From positions 71,058,367 to 71,122,366 of the forward strand of contig OX638133.1 in the NCBI GenBank assembly GCA_951804985.1: DNA of 64,000 nt. Reading direction: 5' to 3'. This DNA is from Dryomyza anilis. Taxonomy: Eukaryota > Arthropoda > Insecta > Diptera > Dryomyzidae. Shown here in pieces: positions 11,244-23,476 of the stretch. Each line of letters opens with the position of its first letter. Position 1 is the stretch's first letter. The position numbers were made by a program, and so were the translations under genes. Under the pieces are notes generated by a model. It was given only the letters and a program-made list of their open reading frames with translations, had not been told where the DNA came from and made no database searches.

Positions 11244-12197
11244 GCACGGCGATCTAGAAGCAGTCACAATAATGACAAAAATTGATCTAAAAAGTACAAA
11301 CTGTGTTTTATTCATCATCATTTCTAGTTTAAAAATCAGTTTGAACGAAAATCCTACCATTTCCTTTTTCACAAGATATAGTCGTAAGTACAATTTTTAT
11401 TTTAGATTTTTTTTTAATTTTTTATTTCTTATTAAAAATGTATTACACAGTGGGGCAAAATGGCTACTTTTCTAAATTGAACTACGATTTTTGTTTATTT
11501 TGTGCTTCTATATGGTCTACTGATAAATAGTGCTACACGTCTGGGTTAGGTGCTATGGGCTCAGAAAATGTTCAAAGTATAACCATATAGTTCGTTATTT
11601 TGTAGCGAAATGGTTCATAGTACGTTTCTATTGTCTAAGGAGCGATTATAGGGATCATACTAAGGAATTATTTACACTGAACACTTAAAGTTTGTATCTT
11701 AACTATTAACCACAATTTTTAATGGTTTTATAATATCAATTACACTAAGGAGTTATAACCAGAAGAAGAAGTCAGAAAACTATCGTAATATCTTTGGAGA
11801 AAATGTTCGTCTTTGTAATTGAGCTGGGATCTCTAAACAACTAAATTCCCTAACTGAAATATAAGCCTTGTAATAACGAAAAATAGTAATAACTTAAATT
11901 TTGAATAAAGTCTCAGAAATATATTATTATAATAATTTTGGTGCAGTAATTCTTAATTAAAATTGTGACACTGATTAAATTAAAAAAGTTGCCATTTTGC
12001 CGCAATGTGTAATATATTTTTGATAAGAAATAAAGAAAAATTGAAAAAATCTTTGAAATTGAACTTAAATGACGATATCTTGAGAAAAGAAAATGGTTCC
12101 AACGGATTATTAAACTAGAAATGATTATGAATCTAACCTTTTTTTACTTTTTAGACTCATTTTTGTCAAACTTGTGACTGCTTCTAAATCACCGTGC
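11244..12197. mobile_element. TIR element H with ~230-bp inverted arms, 954 bp
   Basis: The left arm (11244-11473) opens GCACGGCGATCTAGAAGCAG and the right arm (about 11978-12197) closes with the inversion of GCACGGTGATTTAGAAGCAG. The arms also share ACAAGATATAGTCG-like and TATTACACA-GGGGCAAAATGGC sequence (11441-11463 against 11989-12013 inverted). The core has no coding potential. No convincing TSD was seen, so the superfamily is open. Confidence 0.75.
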
Positions 12198-13431
12198 AGG
12201 TCCAGTATACCCAGTAAACATTTGCTGATAATCACGCTTTGCATAGGACCAAAAGAATTAATATATCGGGTGTTTCAAAGCATAACACTGTTATCGGGTT
12301 CTTTTCATTAGACTCTGATTGGTCAGTTCATAACTGTTTTTTTTTTCCGTAGAATTGTCTTGTCAATTGTGTTCTTAATCAAAATCCGATAAAACAACAA
12401 CAACCGAACAACATACCCTAATAGAAATTTAAGTAGAATTACGACAGTTTATATATTTAGTTTTAAAATTTAATACAGCATATTTCTCACTATAATTTTT
12501 TTTATTTAATTGGGTGTCATTTCATTCGAAAATATACTACAATTTATAAGTTAATAATTTGAACAGGTTGCATTTTTTAAATACTTCCTACAGTTGCTGT
12601 GGAAAATATCGTTTACGTTGTTGTGGTTATTATATTTTTTGTTGTCATCAACGTAATTGTGGTTGCATCTTACAGCATTGTGTCCAAATATTGGGGAATT
12701 TTGAACGTTACATATAGAATATTATTGTTGTTGTACTTGATGCTGTTGTTAAAGTTCATGTTGTTGTTGTAGTTTTTGTTGCAGTATACTAAAAAGTCAA
12801 CTTTGGCCCGTTTTGTGAGGATTGTTTGCGACTTTGGTGGTCTTTGTTGTGGCCGCTGTAGCGGTTGATGAAGAGTACCTTTTAGTCGTATTTTTTGCTT
12901 CATTTTTAGGTGGTGCCACCAAGTGTTTTAAACGTTGTTTAACAGGTTGTTAATAGTTCTTTGAACAATTCACCATATCGTTTTACATAAAGCCAGTGGG
13001 CAAAATTTTAAAATATTAAAAAAAAAATTCATTAGGATTCAGTTACATTTTCAAATTAAACTTGGTTTAAAATAGATGCCATTTTGACTATAGTCAACAT
13101 AACACAAATATTTAATATGTCATATTAGCGGATTTACTAATTGTCTTTCTGTCTGCTAATTTTAACGACATTCGGCAGTTTTGATTTGGAACTATAGACG
13201 TTTTAAAAATGTGGGAAAGTTTAAACTATTTTAATTTTAACTTGCACTGGAAAACTGGATCAAAATGCAGAGAGTATACATAGTAAAGAGATGTCATTCG
13301 AGTTGGTTGTAGTTCGATGGGCCGATTGTAGAAAGTAAACATGAGTGAAATGGTTTTTAGACGTTAAATACGTCAAATGTATACCGAAAATATAAAAATA
13401 TAAATTTTGAAATTTTCCAATTTGTTGATAG
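12198..13431. other. Intergenic sequence with a TTG-rich patch
   Basis: The patch at 12590-12905 is TTGTTG-rich, equivalent to CAA-rich on the minus strand. The minus frame there (12670-12903) is partly low-complexity (Asn runs) and unconvincing as a gene. Nothing else was recognised. Confidence 0.4.
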
Positions 13432-13708
13432 ACACAGAAAATCATCTTTTGACATGAGGTTGGAAGAACGAAAACGTTTTCTTCATTCGGTTAAAACTAA
13501 TTTTCTACAAATTTTTTGACAGAACAACCATATTCGGTTGGCGCTTAAAATATTAGCCAATACACACACCAAATTGTTCGAAGACAGTTTGAAATTGGTT
13601 GTAGTCTAAAATAGAACACTTTTAGTTTTTACCATAAGAACCGACAAAGCGTTTGAGAGAACCGAATGAGTTATTTGTGCAAATAGTTGATTGGCACAAT
13701 TCTTGTGT
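13432..13708 (+). mobile_element. MITE K, copy 1
   Basis: It runs from ACACAGAAAATCATC to TTGATTGGCACAATTCTTGTGT. A second copy in opposite orientation is at 40933-41163. Shared blocks are AGGTTGGAAGAA, ATTCGGTTAA, AAATTGGTTG and GATTGGCACAA. Short terminal inversion of the CACACAGAA type. Confidence 0.65.
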
Positions 13709-15081
13709 ATGGACTACATTTGAGTGCCATTCACATAAATAGTCTTAAGTGAGAAACACTACATTTAAATATATCATTTTTTCTACATATTTATGAAGTT
13801 TAAATACATACAGAAGTGGTAAAATAAATCTATTTGTAGTATTCTTTTATATTTTTCATGAAGTTAAATAAATACAGAATGCAGTAGTGTGAAGTAATTT
13901 TTAAATATATTTCTGGACGTTTAAATAAACAGAAAAAATATTTATTTTTAATACAAATGTAGTAAAATTGTATAAAACAAAAACAATTTTCAAACCATTC
14001 TAAAACCGCAACCATTTTATCCATTTTTTTACGTCTTTTAAAAACGGGTTTAAACGTTTCATTTAGTAAATTCCTTATTGGCCGTAGCACTATGCAGTAA
14101 AATATTTTGCCTTACATCGTCGTTTCACATTTCACACTTTATGGCAAAGTAATTCAGACGCGCGACCAATTGACGCAATTAATGAAATTCCAATGATCTC
14201 CGGACTCACGTCATTAGGTATTTGACATAAAATGAAATTAACAATTTACTCATTCAATCGTCGCGCCAATTTGTTAGTCACGTCTAAAATAGTTACTAAG
14301 CGGCCACCAGCTGTTTATCGGTCAGTGAAATCAATTGAAACACATTCACTTTCCTCTTCTTGCGCTGTTGCTACTGCTGCTGTCCTACTCCTGCTCCTAC
14401 TCTACCACTTACTCCCTCACTCGCGCACTCTCTGTATCAATTGTTGAATTTTTCACAGCTGATTGTTTTCTGCAATTCATTGCATTTGAAATAAACGACA
14501 GTCTCTGACCTACGGCTTGCATTAATATTATTATTATTATTATTGAACAATAGATTAAAGCAGCGCTTTAAAAAAATCAATTTGCGTTTTTCATTTCCGC
14601 CATTTTCTTTGGCAACCCCCGCGTCCTTTTTTATCATAGTTGATAATCCAGAAATTTCGGTATTAATATTATTAAAAATATATTATAATGTTTACCATAT
14701 TTAATCGCCGCTTACACTAAGTAACTGTATTTAACTACGAATTGCTGCCCTACCTATGTGAAGCGTGATTTTTCTTCGGGGGGTGTACATTATTTTCAAA
14801 ACCATTTGAAACAATGAAAAATATTAGTTTTTAAGACAGAGTTCATAAAAGAAATTGGGAATAAAAAAATATAATATTGATTATATCAGAAATATAAATA
14901 TTGGCATGATCTTTTGATTTTGATGAAATTTTGTGGTGACATTGAGAAATATAAAATAACTGCGTTCTTAATTTTTATGGATTCTCAACAGCAATAATTT
15001 TATGAGCTTAAAAAAATAGTATTTTATTTAATTCTTTATATCTTAAATTCTTTATATATTAAAGCTTTTTCATCATGCTTT
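13709..15081. other. Intergenic; unique CTG/CTC-rich island at 14150-14460 and short (ATT)n
   Basis: 14225-14460 is GC-richer with CTGCTGTCC / CTCCTGCTCC and ACTCGCGCACTCTCTG. This composition is often found at fly promoters, but no TATA or initiator stands out. An (ATT)6-type microsatellite lies at 14521-14545. The remainder is AT-rich with nothing recognised. Confidence 0.4.
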
Positions 15082-15337
15082 CTATATCGTCACCAAAGTC
15101 ACCAAATGCATTTTTATGAAAAACTTAATTTTCGACTTTGTTGATTAATGACATAAAAAGTATATGATGCATTTTTAAAGTTGAAAAATCAATTAATAGA
15201 TTTACATTTTCTTATCATGTGGTAAAAAAATTTAGATTATCGAATAAAAAGTAACAGATTTATAAAGATTTTAGTAAGTGAATATTTGTCATTTTGAAAA
15301 TGTATTTGGTGACTTTAAGTTCTACAACGACGATATA
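15082..15337. mobile_element. Palindromic MITE P, copy 1
   Basis: CTATATCGTCACC...AAAGTCACCAAATGCATTT at 15082-15115 recurs inverted at 15297-15337 (AATGTATTTGGTGACTTTAA...CGACGATATA). A single-arm relative lies at 50890-51049. Confidence 0.6.
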
Positions 15338-15518
15338 TTTTTAAAATCACTGTTTCGTATACGCCCCACTATTTAAAAAGCAAACAAAGTATTTTGTTTT
15401 AAAACTCGATTAAACAAATAATTTCGATGGAGTCTCCTATCTCGCCACAAAATTTTATAAAAATAAGAAGACATCGCGCCCCGAGATTGATATTTCTGAC
15501 GTAGAGTGACCCAATTCA

Positions 15519-15660
15519 GATTTTTATACCCAACACTAAGAGTGAAATGGTATATTCAGGAAAAGTTTATATATTATTGATCAGAATGACCTCCTATGGC
15601 GATTTAGTGATGTCCATCTGTCTGTCTGTCCATCTGTCTGTTGAAATTCCTTCTACTCAA
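15519..15660 (+). repeat. Dipteran repeat E, 5' fragment
   Basis: It contains TTTTATACCCAACACTAAGA, a degenerate form of TATACCCTACAC, then TTGATCAGAATGACCTCC and GTCCATCTGTCTGTCTGTCC. It matches the first part of E at 21430 and stops where a SINE begins. Confidence 0.7.
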
Positions 15661-15662
15661 AT

Positions 15663-15981
15663 GGCGCTACAGTCCTGTATAGAATTTCGGCCGAGCTCTC
15701 TCACCATTTGACCTGTGCGTGTTATATTTGTACTCAAATTGGTGGGACCTACAGTTTATTGCCGAATCCGAACCGCGGGTGAGAGCTTTGCATAGGCAAT
15801 GTTTTACTCTCGTAGGTTTGCCATTTACTGCCGAGAGGTAGAGTCGCATAGAAAAATGTTTTCTATGAAAAAGATGTTGGCAGTCGCTAGGATCGAACCG
15901 CGTACCTTTCGGGTCGTAGTCGAACACACCAGCGACTTTTCACTCGTAGTCCAACGCACTAACCAGACGAGCTACCGACGC
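15663..15981 (-). mobile_element. tRNA-derived SINE, full-length copy
   Basis: On the minus strand it starts GCGTCGGTAGCTCGTCTGG, which contains a Pol III A box (TAGCTCGTCTGG), followed downstream by a B box (GGTTCGATCCT). The A-B spacing is about 75 bp instead of about 35 because the anticodon-arm segment is present twice (GGACTACGAGTGAAAAG and CGACTACGACCCGAAAGG). The roughly 230-bp body runs to CTGTAGCGCC. Other copies are at 31223, 52714 and 60421. TSD is not clear here. Confidence 0.8.
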
Positions 15982-17200
15982 TACATTTGGGAATATTCAC
16001 AGATGAAAACAATTTGCTTTAATTTAATAAAATAAAAATAAAATTCAGTAAATATTCGTTTTCATTCATTATTTATAAATTTATAGAGACAAAAGGTAAT
16101 TATCGGGAATAATTTGGAATATAACTAATGTTGACAAGTTCCTGTAGTAAAATATATTGCTCTAGAATTTCTTCAGATTTCTTTGTGTATCATAAAAATA
16201 TTTTAAATTATTTAAATCGTTCAACGCAATCCAAAGAAATCCTGTCACCAATTTCAAATTTAGACCATTAACATTAAACGGAGTATCGTACATTGGTTAA
16301 ATTTGACATATTTCATGGGCTATTTTCAAGATTTGCGAAATCGTTTTGTGTTTTCTTTATCACAAAAATTCTTCTAGAAATGATTTTAAATTTTTATTTC
16401 TATGAATTTTTCTACCAAATACTGAAACCTTTATGCTGGTTATAAATCGGTCTAATTAAATACGATACTAGACTCCACAATATATTAAATAAAAGTATTA
16501 TTATAATAAATTTGCGTACAAAATTAATTTATTACTATAAAATATCAAAGATTTTAAAGTAAGAAAAAAATATAATTAAATTTACTACAAATTTTAAACA
16601 TTTATTTAGTGTACACTTCATCGCGATGTAAATGAATTAATTAAATAAAGCGAAAATAAAATAATATTTCCTATCTCAAAAATTGAAGTACAAGAATTTG
16701 GCTCACTTAAAAAAGGGAGTAGACGTGTTGAAAAAAAAGAAAAAACGTCATTGTTTTAGAATGTTGAAATCCACAGATATCATTTTATTTTCTGGTGGAT
16801 AATAGGTAGTGTCGGTGAATGTCGTGAAAACCGGATGTATGAAGACTGCTCCACAAACGTATCGTGCGACTGAATTACGAATTTTCTATGTTCTATTGAG
16901 AGCCAAGGAACTTATAAACGGTGGGTTTGGTTCGAAGTCCAAGTAGAACGAGAGAATACTCGATCTGGTGGAATCAGGTGTACCGAGTTAAAAGTTGGCA
17001 TGATAGAATAATAAATTTTAAATTTCTTTAAACCGTGATCGTTACAACTTCTGAACTAAAGATTGCATATCATATATATATATTTTTATTTAGATCATTT
17101 TATAGTCATTTAATGTTAGTTAAATTTCCAGATTTTGTTGCGTAGTGTCATCGACAACTATACTTTTAGGTCTCCCATATGCCTGACCATTTCTTAAGTC
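15982..17200. other. Mostly AT-rich intergenic sequence
   Basis: Nothing is recognised apart from a higher-complexity patch at 16795-16990, which has no long frame. Confidence 0.5.
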
Positions 17201-17790
17201 TGTTTAGACCGTCATCAGTGGGGCGGCAATGATGGTTTTTGGTAGCTGTGTTCAGTTCGCCTGCATGGCTGTGTTTAATGCTTGTTATGGTGCAAACAGG
17301 TTGAAAGTCTGGCAAAGAAAGAAATATTTGTGTTGTGTCGACGGAAATTACGCGATGGACCCGCGCACCTAGTTGGACGTTGCATGAATGAAAGCACTTT
17401 TTTTTTGTTTCTTTTGGGGTACTCCTTTTTCAATGTGCAGTGTTGTTGTAAATAGTAGTTTAATGTTGTTTTTTTTTTATTTTGACAAAAACAAGAAAAT
17501 AGCTGCGTCTGAGTCCACGCATCATTAGTAACACCGTGACACACATATTCACTGGCAAAAAATTTGATTATTTTCGTTTTTGCTCTGGCTAATTCCGGAA
17601 AGTGGGGAAAAACGTGTTTTTTGTTGTTGTTGTAATTCAAAAGGAAATTTCTGTGCTTGCGATAAAATTGAATGAGTTATTGAAAAAGTGAATGAGCGAC
17701 TGAGTGAATGTGAGAACGTGAAAAGTGAAAATAATTCCATAAAAATGCCTTCAATTTTGTGATACGCAAAATGTAGGTACAAAAAGCAGA
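17200..17790. other. Unique GC-richer island, possible minus-strand 5'UTR
   Basis: On the minus strand the sequence reads as CATTCACTCAGTCGCTCATTC followed by CAA-rich sequence. TCAGTC matches the fly initiator TCAKTY, and ACAACAACAA tracts are typical of UTRs. Two open minus-strand frames (17275-17640, 17549-17782) show no domain, and the longer one starts at a non-ATG codon. The promoter role is inference. Confidence 0.3.
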
Positions 17791-18837
17791 AAGTATTACA
17801 AACATCAAAGTTTTTTGTTACTTTATTTGAATCCGGATACGTTCAGGATACGAAAAAAGTTTGGATATTTCGCATTACGTAATACATTCTTTATTTCGGG
17901 ATTTTATTGCATATGGCGAACTTTTTCTCAAATAGGAATAATTGATATGTTTCGTCCGCAAGTTGATCTTGTCAATGTTTGGTTGCGGATATGTTCTTGA
18001 CGTTCATTATTTTCCGACTTTATGCCCAAAACTCCTAAACACAGCGAAAACGCTAATTAAAATAATTCGATCACGAACCGTTCGATAAAGGCAATTCAAA
18101 AAATAAATGTTTATGAAATTTCTAAAATGCATGTGGGTTTAAAAACTTCAAGACTCTAAAGAAATTCTCTTCATGACTATTTTTAGAACTTTGATAAAAC
18201 TGTGCTTGAAAAATTTTGCCGAAAATTAAAAATAACGCATTCAATGAAATTATCTAAAACGCTAATTATGGTTCGGTGGATTTTCAATTCCAAAATTCTA
18301 AGTCGTTAAACATATCTCCTAGATGACTTTATTGAATTTTTGAAATTATTAAAAACCGTCAAGGAGATTAAAAAGTCTGGTATTTTTGATATCCATCGGT
18401 TCATTATTGACTTATTTGAATCGAATTTTGCGTTTTAGGAAATTTCATTGAATGCGTTATTTTGAATTATCCACAAAATTTTTTCATAAATCTAATATGT
18501 TTTCAAAAAGATATATTTAGGCTTTCAGAAGAGCTTTAAACTTTTTAGCTTTTTTGGCCAAATAAGTCTAAAAATTATTAATGTAGGGTAGTCAATCTTA
18601 GATTTGAATTTAACACTACCTTAATGATGCTAGTTATGTTCAAATTGTGATATTTGGGTAAAGTGGAAAACAATTTCTGGGGTAAAGTGAGAAACATAAC
18701 ACTACACAACAAAATGAGAAAAAAAGTTTGCGCAGTAAATTCCATTATTTTTGTATTATTGGAAATGATTTGAATATATGAATTAAAATTTTTTAGTACG
18801 GATGGGATTACGAGATCTCGGGCAATAACTCTTGTAC
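17791..18837. other. AT-rich intergenic sequence
   Basis: GGGTAAAGTGG-type motifs occur twice (18655-18700). A related CCCACTTTACCC occurs inverted at 26835. They may be remnants of one TIR family, but full ends do not match. Confidence 0.4.
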
Positions 18838-20021
18838 TGAGCTTTCAAAAAGGTGGTCACATAAATTTGTAAATATCTCGCGTTTAATTAAACCCATAAA
18901 CCCAATTGTTATATCGAATGAAAGATAATTAAATATTCAATAAACATTTCTTACAATAGTTTGGAATTGGTTTACTGGTTTAAGAAAACTCTATAGAAGA
19001 ACTCGAAAAATGTAAATTTTGTCGACCAAAATTTTATTAAAAATGCATTTAAAAAATGGCGAAAAGTTGTAAACGCAAGATGATGCACAGTTTGTAATAT
19101 TGCAAAATTTGTCTGTACATTTTTGAATAAAATTATGTAAAAAGAAAAGAAATCAATGGATACATTTTGAGAACAGAAAAAATCATGTGAAAGCATTACA
19201 ATTGGGTATTAACTAAAAAAAATGGCATAATATGTTTATACCCTATACCCATGGGTTACAAGTATGTGATGATATTTTAGCGCCTCTCAGTAGGCGTGAC
19301 AGGTATGATAAAATATATATTTTCTTGGTCAACATCACTTTCCGAGTCGATTTAGATATGACCGCCTATACACGATAACTTTAAAACTGCTATTCCGAAT
19401 TATGTGAAATTTATTTTCCATATATTTTAGTAGAATAGTAATTCAAATTTCGAAAATGAGTCGATTTGGTCAACGTAATCTACCACATCCACTACGAAAT
19501 ATGGGTTTACTTTTTAGGATCACATATCTCGTTAAGTATTAAAGATAAAGTTATAAAACTTAAAATTAATTACAAGCAATCATATATCAATAGTTGCTCA
19601 AAAAATAATCGTGATCCGCTCACATTTTTTATTTTTTATTTTTATGCCTATTTGTATAGCACTTTTTTATATTGCTTTCACATAACTTTTTTTATCCTCA
19701 AATTTTACCAATATATTTTTGTCATTTATAGCTCAATTTTATTGAAAGAGTATGAACTAATTTTGAAAAATTAATATTTGCGTATCATCTTACTTTTTTT
19801 CCATTTTTTTAAATGATTTTTTTCTTAAATTTTTGTTAAAAAAAATGTTTTTTCAAGTTCTCCTTTCGAGTTCTCTTAAACTAATGAACCAATTTAAAAA
19901 TGTTCTAAGAAATATTTATTCGATATTCAATTAAATTTCAATCGATATAACATTTGATCATATGTGTTATTTAGAACGCGAACTATTTGCAAATATATGT
20001 GATCACCTTTATGAAAGCTCG
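18838..20021. mobile_element. Long-TIR element J with a nested repeat E
   Basis: The left arm (18838-19105, from GAGCTTTCAAAAAGGTGGTCAC) returns inverted at about 19775-20021. Matching words in the arms include TTAAGAGAACTC / TTAAGAAAACTC and GTTATATCGAATGAAAG / GTTATATCGATTGAAAT, in identical order. A third, single-arm copy is at 58690-58918. The space between the arms is filled by repeat E. Confidence 0.75.
19236..19775 (+). repeat. Dipteran repeat E, copy inside element J
   Basis: Starts TTTATACCCTATACCCATGG, then GCGCCTCTCAGTAGGCGTGAC, TTCTTGGTCAACATCACTTT, GAGTCGATTT and GTGATCCGCTCACATTTTTT. This is the same order as the copy at 25432 but more diverged, so this is an older insertion. 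Confidence 0.7.
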
Positions 20022-20134
20022 GTAAACCTATCCAAAGAAACATTATTAAACCATTAAACTGCTGCGCAGAATGGCTGTTGTGTAATGTAATTTAAGCAAT
20101 ATTTGTTGTAATTTTAGTTAAAATATTTTGTTAT

Positions 20135-20380
20135 GTGAATAATTTAATTGGTTTAACCAAGAAAAAACTTCAATCGTCGACACAATCCAATAAAAACATT
20201 TTGGCTTCACCTGAGATAATATATGAATTCCTGATGAAAGCCGAGATAAATATTCTTCAACTTCAACAGAAGATAAAGAATTTTGTTGAACGGCCTGTAT
20301 ATTTGAAATGTGCGAACGTAACGACCAGCAACTACACTGAGAATCAGGCCCGCCATGATTTTCGTTCGAGGGGGTTTTAA
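20135..20380 (+). pseudogene. 81-codon ORF remnant of unknown origin
   Basis: It is open from a GTG (no in-frame ATG until codon 30) to TAA at 20378-20380. Its composition and codon use look more protein-like than the surroundings, with a Leu/Gln/Lys-rich heptad-like centre (ILQLQQKIK) then KCANVTTSNY. It might be a gag-like or host-exon fragment. No family is recognised, and the flanks have no clear splice sites. Confidence 0.25.
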
Positions 20381-21210
20381 AAACATATACTAATTTTTAA
20401 AAGAGAGTTCTTAAAAATACATCCACGCATACAAATTTTTCATTTACGCAAAGTACATTTTTGATTATAATTAGGGATACGTTCCGCACCAAATTTGACA
20501 GGATATAAAAAATCGAAAAATGGAATAACATTAAAATTGTAATCGAAAATTTTTGATCGAATTATAATATAATGGAAATGCATGAAAATATACCTTCATG
20601 CATTTAAAATTTAGAAAAATATTAATTTGTGTTTTTTTTTATATACTAATTTTATAGGGAAAAGAACTTTAGAGGGAAAAGAAATTTAAAGTTCAACTAG
20701 GATTTGGAACATTAGATATTTTTTTTGTCAAATTGGATCCTTTTGAGACTTTTCGAATACCCAACTACAAAAAAAAGTCCTATGGCAAAACAGTTGTTTT
20801 CTGGGAACATATAAAAGAAGTCTCATTCTATGAAACATAACGTTCAGATCATAAAAATTTTAAAAAAAGAGCTAATTGAAAACTTGAAAAAAAAAACAAA
20901 TCCTTATTTAGGATTTTGTAAAAATTTGTTGGAAGCGGGGACCGCAAATTACCGAAATATGATTTTTGGAACCAGAACCGTTGTTAAAAAAGTGTGGAAC
21001 CGGAATCGGAACCAATTTAATTTGTTTGGTTGGAAACGGAACTGCAATTTTAAAAATATTGGAACCAGATCCGGGACTGATAATTCAAATGGTGTATAGA
21101 AGAATATTAGTTGGTATATGTACTTAGTAACGATTTTATTTTTATTGTATATCTGTCAAATTTATGTCGAAATTTACGATTTCATATTATATTCCTAAAA
21201 ATATAAATTA
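20381..21210. repeat. AT-rich sequence with GGAACCGGAA-type degenerate repeat (20930-21100)
   Basis: Words such as GGAACCAGAACCG, GGAACCGGAATCGGAACC and GGAAACGGAAC occur in 170 bp. They recall the GGTTTCGGTTTC-rich interior of the small hAT-type element at 22209, so this may be a decayed relative without recognisable ends. The rest has nothing recognised. Confidence 0.45.
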
Positions 21211-22009
21211 CCGGGCGCTTTTCAACAAAAAATGACTTTATGAGTTCCTACACAGAAAAAATTTTGTTCATAAATGGAATGAACACCGTTAATTGCGACA
21301 TCGTTCATAATATATATGGAAAAATAATTCTATTTATGAACTATTCTTCGTATATACGAATCGCACAGTTTGAGCGAAATTGATATAATAAATGCGTTCA
21401 TAATTGTTATGAATTCTATAAATAGATATTTATACCCTACACTAAGAGTGAAAGGGTATATTCAGTTTGGTACGCCGTTTGTAACACCCAGAAGGAAGCA
21501 TCTCCGGTATGGAAAAGTATATATATTCTTGATCAGTATGACCTCCTGAGTCGATTTAGCGATGTCCGTCTGTCCATCTGTCTGTCTGTCCGTCCGTCTG
21601 TCTGTCTGTTGAAATCCCTACTAATTTTAAAATTGCAGAGCTAGATAAATTAACCTTATAACTTAGATTACTAATATACCTATGCTGTATGTGCGAAAAA
21701 ATTGGCGAGATCGGTCCATTGTGACCTATGATCAGACCACTTATGTTCAAATCCCTCATGTAAAACGTACATATAAAAGTCAATTTTTATGTATACGTGC
21801 TTAGGTAAACTTTTTTGGTCAAATATATATTGACATCATGCTCAAATACATGATAATAATGTTTTCCGGCGAAAAGACTTGTGGTTCACAAAAAAAAAAA
21901 TCGAAATTCGGTACACCTACCCATTTGTAAGTATGGGTACCAAATGAATGGAAATTCTTCAGCGATTGAATGTTTGTAGTTATTTTCAGGATTCGTATAC
22001 CCTGGTGAC

Positions 22010-23476
22010 TAGGGATGTCAATCCCGGGATCCCGGGATCCCGGGATTTGAGTCAAATCAGTCCCGAAAAACTCATCCCGGGATCATCGTTAAATCCCGGG
22101 ATTTTCGGGATTACAAAAAACGCTAGTAGATCAATTTTTAATAGTTTATTCAAAAGTCTTTCAATGTTTGTGTACACATTTTGTGAAAAAGTAAATCTAA
22201 CATTTAATCAAGGTTTGAAACCTAAACGAATAACGGTTTCGATTTCGGTTTTTTCCGCGTTTTGGTTTCGGTTTTAGGTTTTTATTACGAAACGGTTTCA
22301 GTATACCGGTTCCAAGTTACGGTTTCGGTTTTGATTTCGGTTTTTGTATAAAATTTCTTTTAATTCCATATTTTTCAAATAACTTAACATTGCACTATGG
22401 GACATAAGATTAGTCTAGCTCGTCGAAAATTGTACAAGAAAAATTTTTTATTTTGGGAATTCAAAATTTTATTAAATGACATTAAACATGCCTTGTACTT
22501 AAGATCTTCTGTATAAAATAAAATATGTTTTCCTGTTTCTTTTTATGCTTTTTTAAAAACCGTTTTAAACTAGTATAAAACCGAAACGGTTTATTTCTGA
22601 TTTTCGTATAACGGTTTCGATTACGGTTTCGATTACGGTTTCGGTTTTAAATGGATATCGGTTTTAAACGGATATCGGTTTCGGTTTCGACTACGGTTTC
22701 AATCCTTGGATTTAATGGACTAAAATCTTAAAACACTGACGTAAATAATAATGAGTTACATGCTTTTTGACTTTGAACAAATTCACACATTTTTTAAAAT
22801 TACGTCACTTTCGACTAACAACACTGTTCGGCAATCATTTTCTCATATCATGCCTGTATAATTTTAATGTACTGATTCGAACTGCGTTTTTAGTTTTTTC
22901 CGTATACGTAATGTTTTGGAGAAAAATGCAATTTATTATTTTTGCATTTTTCACTGCATTTAAAAACAAACTTTTTTTTATAAAAAGACTAAACAGCCAT
23001 TGAATAAAAATTAAAATAGTTATTGCCCATGAACAAGTCAACTTCGTTGTTTGAGATATATTTTTTTTTTTAAATTATATTTTTTTTATAAAATATTGTT
23101 TTCCACAAAAAACCAATATCCCAATAACAAATTTTGTTGTTCATTCAAAATTTTAATTTTCTTATATTTGTACTAAAAAATAAATTTTAAATAAAAAGTA
23201 TTAAAAAAATGTTTGATGATCAACTGGGGTTTATATATCGCGGATTTAGTATACCATGTATATTTGAATACCCAACCTGAAAACAGATGCATTTGAATAT
23301 ATGACTTTTGTTTGACTTAAGCATTATAATTGTTTATTATTTAAACACAGATATGGTTATTTTATGTCTTTGCTATTATTTTTTTAAATCCCGGGACTAA
23401 TCCCGGGATCCCGGGATTCAAATTTTTTAGTCCCGAAATTTCGGGATTGAAAAATAGTCCGGGATTGACATCCCTA
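22010..23476. mobile_element. hAT-type element inside E, perfect 8-bp TSD
   Basis: The left end TAGGGATGTCAATCCCGGGA and the inverted right end TCCGGGATTGACATCCCTA are flanked by identical CTGGTGAC (22002-22009 and 23477-23484). The subterminal regions carry clusters of ATCCCGGGAT at both ends (22020-22110, 23385-23465). No transposase frame is visible, so it is non-autonomous. The perfect TSD argues for a more recent insertion than its hosts. Confidence 0.92.
22209..22708. mobile_element. Small hAT-type element inside the hAT-type element
   Basis: CAAGGTTTGAAACC opens and the inverted GGTTTCAATCCTTG closes a 500-bp unit. It is flanked by CATTTAAT (22201-22208) and GATTTAAT (22709-22716), an 8-bp TSD with one mismatch. 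The interior is rich in GGTTTCGATTTCGG-type words on both sides. It is non-coding. Confidence 0.85.

Noticed and set aside
17275..17640. 121-codon minus-strand frame
   Set aside because: Begins at TTG, with no recognisable motif; lies in TTG/CAA-rich sequence.
21556..21783. Asp-Arg-Gln-Thr-Asp-Gly repeat protein on the minus strand
   Set aside because: Translation of the (TCTG)n signature of dipteran repeat E.
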